NCBI RefSeq assembly: GCF_024256385.1 | Contig: NZ_JAMLFW010000001.1 | Span: forward strand, 5,084,001-5,148,000 | Direction: 5' to 3' | Source: Anatilimnocola floriformis | GTDB lineage: Bacteria > Planctomycetota > Planctomycetia > Pirellulales > Pirellulaceae | Length of the DNA: 64,000 bases | Shown here: one piece after another, positions 36,239 to 42,278 of the stretch | Layout: each line of letters opens with the position of its first letter | Position numbering within the stretch: the first letter of the stretch is position 1 | Position numbers and translations under genes: made by a program | The notes under the pieces: model-generated | What the model saw: only the letters and a program-made list of their open reading frames with translations | What the model was told of the DNA's origin: nothing | Database searches by the model: none

Positions 36239-36805
36239 CTAGGCCGACTCGAAGGCGGGCTTTTCGCTCTTCTGGACCTTGCGGTCGCGGACACCGGTGA
36301 ATTCGAGGATGCCGCGGATGCCGGCGTCGCCGAGGCGGGGCTTGGCGAGGCGGAGGACGCGGGTGTAACCGCCGTTACGATCCTTGAACCGCGGGGCCAC
36401 TTCGCTGAAAAGGAGCTTGACGGCTTGCTTGTCGCCGAGCATTTGGATGCAGCGACGGCGAGCGTTAACGACCGGCGCCATGGCGGCGGCCCACTTTTGC
36501 CACTTGTCGCTCTTCCGCCAGGTCTTCCAGGCGTCGCTTTGACGATCGGCAGTGGTGCCGTGTTCGCGGGCAGCTTCTTGAGCGATGAGGGCCTTCTTGG
36601 CGATGGTGATCGTCTTCTCGACGAGCGAGCGAACTTCCTTCGCCTTGTGCAGCGTCGTGACGATGCGGCCCTTGATCTTTGGCTTGTTGGCGTCGAGCTC
36701 GGCATCGCGCTCGGTCAGAAAGATCGCGCTGGCCAAGTTCTTAAGCAGGGCTTTGCGATGGCTGGGGCTACGGCCGAGGACGCGGCTACGACGACGATGA
36801 CGCAT
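36239..36805 (-). CDS. rplQ: 50S ribosomal protein bL17
   Basis: A 188-residue L17, longer than the usual ~120-130. It starts MRHRRRSRVLGRSPSHRKALLKNLA, with the conserved HRKALL stretch, and ends in a region corresponding to KLLFSEVAPRFKDRNGGYTRV. The extra length is an insertion of about 40 residues (~80-120, Trp/Lys-rich, containing SDAWKTWRKSDKWQKW), plus a short tail after the conserved core. Such insertions may touch other subunit surfaces. It is the last gene of the alpha operon, but is separated from rpoA by 143 bases containing a palindromic element. Confidence 0.93.
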   Translation of the reverse strand: MRHRRRSRVLGRSPSHRKALLKNLASAIFLTERDAELDANKPKIKGRIVTTLHKAKEVRSLVEKTITIAKKALIAQEAAREHGTTADRQSDAWKTWRKSDKWQKWAAAMAPVVNARRRCIQMLGDKQAVKLLFSEVAPRFKDRNGGYTRVLRLAKPRLGDAGIRGILEFTGVRDRKVQKSEKPAFESA

Positions 36806-36840
36806 GGCTGATCACTTTGCAAAAACGATTTGACTTCATT

Positions 36841-36942
36841 TCGTAGGACGAACCGTTGGTTCGTCCCAATCGATTTTCAATTCCATTGAGAAGCGGGAGC
36901 TTGGTACCCGCTTCCTAGACGGACCAATGGTCCGTCCTACGA
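36841..36942. repeat. Multi-hairpin palindromic element between rpoA and rplQ
   Basis: The outer arms TCGTAGGACG (36841-36850) and CGTCCTACGA (36933-36942) are perfect complements. Three hairpins lie between them: GGACGAACC/GGTTCGTCC (three-base loop), GAAGCGGG/CCCGCTTC (nine-base loop) and GACGGACC/GGTCCGTC (three-base loop). The element fills nearly all of the gap between the two genes. The overall plan resembles the element at 61511-61640. It looks like a non-autonomous palindromic repeat inside an essential operon. Confidence 0.8.
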
Positions 36943-36948
36943 TTCCAA

Positions 36949-37953
36949 TTAACGGGTAGCCGTTGGCACTCGCATGCCGAGGTACATACCCATGTCGTGC
37001 AGCTTTTCCTTGACTTCGTTGAGCGTGGTTTCGCCGAAGTTGCGAACTTCCAGCAAGGTGTCTTCGGTCTTCTGCACCAGATCGCGCACCGTGTGGATGT
37101 TTTCCGATTCGAGGCAGTTCATCGCCCGAACGGAGAGTTTCATTTCGGCCAGGCTCATGCCGAGCTTGGTCTCGAGAGCGCCGTCGCCGCCAGCCGAACC
37201 GCCGCGGGGAGCCACATGCACCTTCGGACCCAATTCGGCGTATTGCACGAAAGGATTGAGGTGCTTGCGGAGGATCTTGGCGGCTTCGACGAGGGCCATT
37301 TCCGGATGGATCGCGCCGTTGGTCCAGATCTCGAGGTTCATCCGGTCGTAGTTGGTCTTTTGACCGACGCGGGTTTCTTCGATTTCGTAGCGAACGCGAA
37401 CGATCGGGCTGTAGATCGCATCGACAGGAATGATGCCGATTTCGTGATCGCCGGTGCTGTGCTCCGTCGAGGGAACATAGCCACGGCCGTTTTCGACGAC
37501 CATTTCCATCATGAACGGGACGTTGTCGGTGACGGTGCAGAGAACGTGATCCTTGTTGATGATTTCAACATCGGAATCGGTCTGCACATCGGCGCCGGTG
37601 ATCACGCCAGCCGTGTTCTTTTCAACGGTGATGACGCGGGTCGAATCGCTGTGATTCTTGACGACCAGGGCCTTCACATTCAGCACGATGTCGGTCACGT
37701 CTTCGAGGACGCCCGGAATCGTAGTGAATTCGTGCTGAGCGCCACGAATCTTGATTTGAGTGACAGCCGAACCTTCCAAGCTGGAAAGCAACACGCGTCG
37801 CAAGCTGTTGCCGACGGTAACACCGAAGCCGCGCTCGAAGGGCTCGGCAACGAACTTGCCGTAGGTGCCCGTAAGCGAAGCGGCATCGCAATTCACCAGG
37901 CTGGGCAATTCCAGACCGCGCCACCGAACGTGCATCGCTGCTTTACCTTGCAT
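36949..37953 (-). CDS. rpoA: DNA-directed RNA polymerase alpha subunit
   Basis: A 334-residue alpha subunit that nucleates RNA polymerase assembly and binds upstream promoter elements and activators. The N-terminal domain includes [23 protein letters not shown]. The C-terminal domain has [32 protein letters not shown]-like segments and a typical end. ATG 37953 is used. A TTG at 37959 is not needed. GGGGGA lies upstream. It follows rpsK directly, with rpsD missing from its usual place between them. Confidence 0.95.
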   Translation of the reverse strand: MQGKAAMHVRWRGLELPSLVNCDAASLTGTYGKFVAEPFERGFGVTVGNSLRRVLLSSLEGSAVTQIKIRGAQHEFTTIPGVLEDVTDIVLNVKALVVKNHSDSTRVITVEKNTAGVITGADVQTDSDVEIINKDHVLCTVTDNVPFMMEMVVENGRGYVPSTEHSTGDHEIGIIPVDAIYSPIVRVRYEIEETRVGQKTNYDRMNLEIWTNGAIHPEMALVEAAKILRKHLNPFVQYAELGPKVHVAPRGGSAGGDGALETKLGMSLAEMKLSVRAMNCLESENIHTVRDLVQKTEDTLLEVRNFGETTLNEVKEKLHDMGMYLGMRVPTATR

Positions 37954-38098
37954 TCTCAATCCCCCTGAGTCATATTTATGGTTTGAAGTTCGAAGCTAAA
38001 AAGCTTGAAGTGATCTACTTCAAACTTCCAACTACGAACTTCAAACTGGCAAACCTTGTTATGCGAGCGTGCGTCCGTGCGTGTGAATTGTTGCCGAA

Positions 38099-38479
38099 TT
38101 AAACGCGACGGCGTTTTGGTGGGCGGCAACCATTGTGTGGAATGGGTGTGACGTCTTCGATCGTCTTCACCGTCATACCGGCGGTCTGCAGAGCGGTAAT
38201 CGCGCTTTCACGGCCCGAACCTGGCCCCTTCACGCGAACTTCCAACTCCTTCACGCCATACTTCGAAGCCTTTTCGGCGGCTTGTTGACCCGCGCACTGA
38301 CCGGCGAACGGCGTGCTCTTGCGGCTTCCCTTGAAACCGCTCGTGCCAGCCGAAGCCCAGCACAGCGTGTCACCCTTGGTGTCGGTAATCGTCACCGTGG
38401 TGTTGTTGAACGTAGCCCGCACGTGGGCGATGGCCACCGTGACGTTGCGGCGAATCTTCTTCTTCTTGACCTTCGACAC
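38099..38479 (-). CDS. rpsK: 30S ribosomal protein uS11
   Basis: A 126-residue S11 with the conserved [36 protein letters not shown] and [14 protein letters not shown] segments and the [15 protein letters not shown] end. It contacts the platform of the small subunit and the Shine-Dalgarno region. The start is GTG at 38479 with GGAG nine bases upstream. Between its end and rpoA there is a 145-base gap with no rpsD, unlike in E. coli. Confidence 0.97.
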   Translation of the reverse strand: MSKVKKKKIRRNVTVAIAHVRATFNNTTVTITDTKGDTLCWASAGTSGFKGSRKSTPFAGQCAGQQAAEKASKYGVKELEVRVKGPGSGRESAITALQTAGMTVKTIEDVTPIPHNGCRPPKRRRV

Positions 38480-38552
38480 CGATTAACTCCAAAAATACAA
38501 ACTCGCAACAGATTCGGACCCCGGTAACCAACCCGGGTACATCCGCAATCGT

Positions 38553-38936
38553 TTAGCGGAGATCCTTCACACCCTTCTTACCGGCGACCGTCTTCTTCGG
38601 TCCCTTCCGGGTACGGGCATTTGTCTTGGTCCGTTGACCACGCACGGGCAAGCCGAGACCGTGGCGAATGCCGCGGTAGCAGCGGACGTGACGCAGACGG
38701 CCGATGTTTTGCGTGATGAGCCGGCGGAGGGGACCTTCGACCGTGTAGTCACGTTCGAGCAAGGTCGCCAAGCGGGCCACTTCTTCTTCCGTCAGGTCGC
38801 GGGCATGCTTTTGCATGTCGATGCCGGCCTTGTGGCACAGCTCGCGAGCGATGAAATCACCCACGCCGTACAAATAACGGAGCGAGATGAACGTGGGCTT
38901 GTCGTTCGGAATGTCGACACCAAGCAAACGTGGCAT
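38553..38936 (-). CDS. rpsM: 30S ribosomal protein uS13
   Basis: A 127-residue S13. It starts MPRLLGVDIPNDKPTFISL and has RYLYGVG, YTVEGPLRRLITQNI and the basic tail RGQRTKTNARTRKGPKKT typical of the head protein that contacts the P-site tRNA and the large subunit. The longer frame (to 39068) overlaps rpmJ and is not used. ATG 38936 is 49 bases after the rpmJ stop. Confidence 0.96.
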   Translation of the reverse strand: MPRLLGVDIPNDKPTFISLRYLYGVGDFIARELCHKAGIDMQKHARDLTEEEVARLATLLERDYTVEGPLRRLITQNIGRLRHVRCYRGIRHGLGLPVRGQRTKTNARTRKGPKKTVAGKKGVKDLR

Positions 38937-38985
38937 AACCGGTATCCTGCCAGAAACAATTCTGTATAGCGAAGTGTATGGAAAA

Positions 38986-39099
38986 CTAGCCCTGGCGTTG
39001 CTTGTGCCGGGCGTTGCTGCAAACGACGTACACGCGGCCTTTGCGGCGGACGATCTTGCAGTTGTCACAAATCTTTTTGACGCTTGCTCTTACCTTCAT
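38986..39099 (-). CDS. rpmJ: 50S ribosomal protein bL36
   Basis: A 37-residue protein read directly: [19 protein letters not shown] at the start, then [18 protein letters not shown]. The Cys/Cys...Cys/His pattern (CDNC, and C with H near the end) is the zinc-binding ribbon of bL36. GGAAGGA lies a few bases before the ATG. It is the first gene of the alpha operon here, as in many bacteria. It is too short for ordinary ORF listing, but the identification is secure. Confidence 0.97.
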   Translation of the reverse strand: MKVRASVKKICDNCKIVRRKGRVYVVCSNARHKQRQG

Positions 39100-39145
39100 G
39101 ACCAATCCTTCCGACCCGCTCCCCAAGAAACAGCTGAAGCAGGGT

Positions 39146-39175
39146 AGTATAGAGATATTCTGTGGCAGTTCACAA
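39146..39175 (-). promoter_or_regulatory. Sigma-70-type promoter for the alpha operon
   Basis: On the minus strand TTGTGA (39175-39170) and TATACT (39151-39146) are separated by 18 bases, a good fit to the -35/-10 consensus. Transcription would start near 39138, about 40 bases upstream of the rpmJ ATG. Position and spacing both support it. Confidence 0.6.
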
Positions 39176-39278
39176 GGGGCGTATCAAAAAAGTAAACGCC
39201 TTGTGGACCTGATGTTGGAGCACCGGCGTGAGCCGGCAATCGCTGGAAAACCGACCTAGGCCGGAGTGCCAACAAGTC

Positions 39279-39563
39279 TTACTTCTTGGCGGCCGGCTTG
39301 GCAGCGGCGGCGGGAGCCTTGCCGCCAGCAGCTGGCTTGCCAGCAGCAGGAGCAGCCTTGCCGTCGGCCCCCTCTTCGGCCTTGACCTTCTTCTTCTTCT
39401 TGAGCGACAGCTTCATGACGCGCACCTTCGGCAGGCCGAGGACTTTGTCCCCTTCCTTGAACTTTTCGGACGCGATCAGCTTTTCGATGCGCTCGGCCCG
39501 GGTGAGAACGTTCCGGTTCTGAGTGCCGCTTCCCTTGACCTTCAAACTCTTATCAATCGTCAT
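39279..39563 (-). CDS. Small basic protein (Planctomycetes/Verrucomicrobia/Chlamydiae type)
   Basis: A 94-residue basic protein. The first ~50 residues (MTIDKSLKVKGSGTQNRNVL, then TRAERIEKLIASEKFKEGD and GLPKVRV) match the pattern of the small basic protein family shared by the PVC group of phyla, thought to be associated with ribosomes. The C-terminal half is a low-complexity Lys run followed by an Ala/Pro/Lys-rich tail, which resembles histone-H1-like or RNA-binding tails. It lies just upstream of the alpha operon on the same strand, which supports a translation role. Confidence 0.8.
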   Translation of the reverse strand: MTIDKSLKVKGSGTQNRNVLTRAERIEKLIASEKFKEGDKVLGLPKVRVMKLSLKKKKKVKAEEGADGKAAPAAGKPAAGGKAPAAAAKPAAKK

Positions 39564-39566
39564 GGC

Positions 39567-39815
39567 TCATCCACTCCAAGCCGCTGGCCCGAGCATTTGT
39601 TTGTTGAGGACTTTACTGCCGTCCGCAGTGGCGAATCGCTCAATATAGAAATCTCTGCCGCAGTCCGCAACGGCATGTACGCCAGTTTTGATCGTGCGGA
39701 ATTTGCCGGTTGTCCAGCCGATTGCCAGCGATTTCCCAAAGTTTTCAGTTTGTTTTCCCCCAGAGGCTCGATTATCTTGGAAAGGAACCAGCTGCCGGGA
39801 GGAGCCACTTTTCAT
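39567..39815 (-). CDS. Possible small protein upstream of the small basic protein gene
   Basis: An open frame of 82 residues from ATG 39815, ending three bases before the small basic protein ATG, so it could be translated with it. Its composition is protein-like (AIGWTTGKFRTIKTGVHAVA, then DCGRDFYIERFATADG), but codon use differs from neighbouring genes and I know no family. It may also be the non-coding leader of the next gene. Treat as tentative. Confidence 0.3.
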   Translation of the reverse strand: MKSGSSRQLVPFQDNRASGGKQTENFGKSLAIGWTTGKFRTIKTGVHAVADCGRDFYIERFATADGSKVLNKQMLGPAAWSG

Positions 39816-39925
39816 AACCGCTGCAGCTGAGGGGCGCTTCGAGTTTTCTGCTGCACCAGCTCGCATTTACCTGCGGAGCTGCGACTGCGCAAACTCGGGC
39901 AGTCAGCTTTTCAAAGAGGTTTACG

Positions 39926-40744
39926 ATGAAATGCCGGATGTTGCTCGGTTGTTTTTTGGCCCTGGGTCTGATTGCCACGGTTGCTGTTGCCGACGATAGC
40001 ACGTCGAAGCCAGCAGGCAAATCAGAACCGCAAGGCGAAATGGTTGAGCTCTTTGCCGCGGCCAAGAATGGCGACATCGAAGTGAAGATGATCGTCAAGG
40101 ATGCAACCGCCGGTCAGGTGATCATCACCAATAAGACCAAGAAGCCGCTGACGATTCAGCTGCCGGAAGTGTTCGCTGGCGTGCCGGTCCTCGCCCAAAT
40201 CGGCGGTGGCGGCTTTGGCGGCGGCGGCAATCAGGGTGGCAACCAAAACCAAAACCAAGGCATTGGTGGCGGTGGTGGTGGCTTTGGCGGCGGTGGCGGC
40301 GGCTTTGGTGGTGGCGGTGGTGGCGGCGGCGGCTTGTTCAACGTCGGCCCGGAAAAGGTTGGCAAGATCAAGTTCGTTGCGGTCTGCCTCGAACACGGCA
40401 AGATCGACCCGAATCCTCGCGTCCCCTACGAAATGCGGCCGATCGAATCGTTCGTCAGCAAGCCGGACGTGATCGAAGTCGTGCGGATGCTCGCCAAGGG
40501 CGAAATCAGCCAAGGCTCGGCCCAAGCCGCGGCTTGGAATCTGAACAACGAAATTTCCTGGAACGAGTTGGGCAACAAGGTCGGCAAGAAGCACCTCGAC
40601 GGCAGCACTGAACCGTTCTTCACGGCCAACGTGCTCGAAGTTGCTGTTCGCAGCACTCGCGAAGCCGCTTATCGTGCTGCCGAGCTGGCCAAGAAGAGCC
40701 CTGCCAAGGAAACGAAGTCGGCGACCAGCGAAGCCAGCAAGTAG
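39926..40744 (+). CDS. Secreted protein with a glycine-rich segment
   Basis: A 272-residue exported protein. The signal peptide (LLGCFLALGLIATVAVA) is followed by a domain with GDIEVKMIVKDATAGQVIITNKTKKPLTIQLPEVFAGVPV. A low-complexity Gly/Phe/Asn/Gln segment (~95-135) consists of GGGGF-type repeats. The C-terminal ~135 residues form a second globular part (EKVGKIKFVAVCLEHGK). The first domain looks like a small beta sandwich. The function is unknown. A strong terminator follows at 40783. Confidence 0.75.
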   Translation: MKCRMLLGCFLALGLIATVAVADDSTSKPAGKSEPQGEMVELFAAAKNGDIEVKMIVKDATAGQVIITNKTKKPLTIQLPEVFAGVPVLAQIGGGGFGGGGNQGGNQNQNQGIGGGGGGFGGGGGGFGGGGGGGGGLFNVGPEKVGKIKFVAVCLEHGKIDPNPRVPYEMRPIESFVSKPDVIEVVRMLAKGEISQGSAQAAAWNLNNEISWNELGNKVGKKHLDGSTEPFFTANVLEVAVRSTREAAYRAAELAKKSPAKETKSATSEASK

Positions 40745-40782
40745 TTTTGCTAGTCCTGCGTTCAAACTAGTTCGATATATTG

Positions 40783-40823
40783 AACGGGCGTTTGTCAGGT
40801 GACAAACGCCCGTTTTGTTTCTT
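40783..40823 (+). terminator. Rho-independent terminator after the glycine-rich protein gene
   Basis: A 14-bp perfect stem (40783-40796 with 40801-40814; left arm AACGGGCGTTTGTC) with a four-base loop, followed by TTGTTTCTT. It is 38 bases past the stop codon at 40744 and ends 20 bases before the PAP2 gene. Confidence 0.85.
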
Positions 40824-40842
40824 GATGGTCAAAGGATGACCG

Positions 40843-41550
40843 ATGACAAAAGATCGGCAAGTCGCGATTCCCACAGCGCGACCCGCAGCAAACGAGCAGC
40901 GCCGACTCATCACGCCCATGCGTTGTCTCTGGGCGAGCGCCGTTTTGACCGCCTTGACCATCGTGGCGTTGCCGTTCGATGTCTCGATCAGCGCGTGGAT
41001 GAAACAGAACCACATCCGTGGCGAACTCGAGCGCATCATTTCGCTGTGCGAGTTCTTTGGCTTCGGCTGGACAGTGCTGTTTGTCGCGGTTACCGCCGCT
41101 TTCATCGATCGCCGCGGTTGGCGTGTCATGCCGCGACTGGTGATCGGTTCACTCGGCGTGGGCCTGGTGGCTGATCTGGGAAAGATCATCATCGCCCGTT
41201 GGCGGCCGAATGCCGATTTTGCGCCGCAGGGCTTTCGCGAGACGTTCATCAGCTGGCTGCCGTGGATCTGGCCCGAACAACTGCCGGACAAATGGAATCG
41301 CGGCTTTGCATCGTTTCCCTCCGGCCATTCCGCGACCGCGGTCGGACTGGCACTCGCGCTCAGCACGCTTTATCCCAAAGCAACGCTCTGGTTCATCTTT
41401 CTGGCCGGCATGACGATGCTCCAACGGGTCGAAAGCCGGGCGCATTATCCGAGCGACACGTTCGCCGGCGCCGCACTGGCCTGCTTCATCACGGCAGTGC
41501 TACTCCATTCGAACTGGCTGCAAAGCAAATTCAACAAACTGGAAAAATAG
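40843..41550 (+). CDS. PAP2-family membrane phosphatase
   Basis: A 235-residue membrane protein with about five hydrophobic helices. All three PAP2 phosphatase motifs are present: KIIIARWRP (K-x6-RP), FPSGHS (SGH) and SRAHYPSDTFAG (SR-x5-H-x3-D form). It would remove phosphate from a lipid substrate, for example undecaprenyl pyrophosphate, phosphatidate or lipid-A phosphate, at the outer face of the cytoplasmic membrane. The N-terminal ~30 residues are polar and may be cytoplasmic. It follows a strong terminator, so it has its own promoter or depends on read-through. Confidence 0.88.
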   Translation: MTKDRQVAIPTARPAANEQRRLITPMRCLWASAVLTALTIVALPFDVSISAWMKQNHIRGELERIISLCEFFGFGWTVLFVAVTAAFIDRRGWRVMPRLVIGSLGVGLVADLGKIIIARWRPNADFAPQGFRETFISWLPWIWPEQLPDKWNRGFASFPSGHSATAVGLALALSTLYPKATLWFIFLAGMTMLQRVESRAHYPSDTFAGAALACFITAVLLHSNWLQSKFNKLEK

Positions 41551-41606
41551 GCCGCTAGCACAACTGATCTTGGTCGATTGCTGCAACCGCAGGTACGATT
41601 CGCCGC

Positions 41607-42218
41607 ATGGACGTGTCGCTGCTACTCGCGAATATTTTCTCCCAGATCCCGGGAAACTGGGGACTGGCGGCAGCGCTCGCGGCGGCTTGCTTTCTGCTGC
41701 TGCGCGGCAACTGGTTGAAGCAAAAGCGCTCGCAAGATTCCACGCCCGATCCGGTAGCCATCCAACAGTCGTTCGCACCCAAGACACGCGAACTCTCGGC
41801 GCACCACGCGCCAGAAGACCTGCTCCGCTGGCAAGTCGAGATGCACGAACTGGCCCGCGATGTGAAAGCCGAGATTGATACCAAGGTACTCGCGTTACAG
41901 TCGCTCATGATCATTGCCAACGAACACGCGCAGCGACTCGAATCGCTCATCGCGCAGGCCGAAAAGAACGGCGCGACCAAAGCGGAGCCGCCCATTACCG
42001 GGCGCGAAATCCTCACACGCATCGAAAACATGAGCCGCGATCTGCCGCCCCTCAATGCGAAGGCTCAAGGCCGAGAAGTGCTCAACGCCGCTCAAGCCAA
42101 GCTGGCCCGACAACTCGCCGAAGAGCACGACTACACGCCTGTGCAAATTGCTCAATACATCGGCGCGAGTACGGTTGATGTGGAGATGTTTCTCAGTCTG
42201 CACTCGCCGACTGTGTAG
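41607..42218 (+). CDS. Membrane-anchored coiled-coil protein of unknown function
   Basis: A 203-residue protein with one N-terminal membrane helix (WGLAAALAAACFLLL) and a polar cytoplasmic or periplasmic body. The middle is helical and probably a coiled coil (EMHELARDVKAEIDTKVL, HAQRLESLIAQAEK). The C-terminus (YTPVQIAQYIGASTVDVEMFLSL) resembles a helix-turn-helix tail. I recognise no family. The gene ends at an inverted repeat shared with the convergent molybdoenzyme gene. Confidence 0.6.
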   Translation: MDVSLLLANIFSQIPGNWGLAAALAAACFLLLRGNWLKQKRSQDSTPDPVAIQQSFAPKTRELSAHHAPEDLLRWQVEMHELARDVKAEIDTKVLALQSLMIIANEHAQRLESLIAQAEKNGATKAEPPITGREILTRIENMSRDLPPLNAKAQGREVLNAAQAKLARQLAEEHDYTPVQIAQYIGASTVDVEMFLSLHSPTV

Positions 42219-42264
42219 TCGTCACGCTCCGCGTGGCGCGCACCACGCGGAGCGTGGTGACTAC
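42215..42264. repeat. Inverted repeat between convergent genes
   Basis: Two 22-base arms (42215-42236 and 42243-42264) match except at two positions, one of which allows G-U pairing in RNA, with a six-base loop. The left arm overlaps the stop codon of the coiled-coil gene (TAG, 42216-42218). No T run follows on either strand. It may act as a bidirectional end point, or it is one of the dispersed palindromes in this window. Confidence 0.65.
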
Positions 42265-42278
42265 ACTGAAAGGCGACT

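Noticed and set aside
39223-39236. Small hairpin after the small basic protein gene
   Set aside because: Only five base pairs and no T run. Too weak to call a terminator.
39228-39830. 200-residue plus-strand frame across the small basic protein gene
   Set aside because: Opposite a recognised gene, with composition that changes abruptly midway and no start context.
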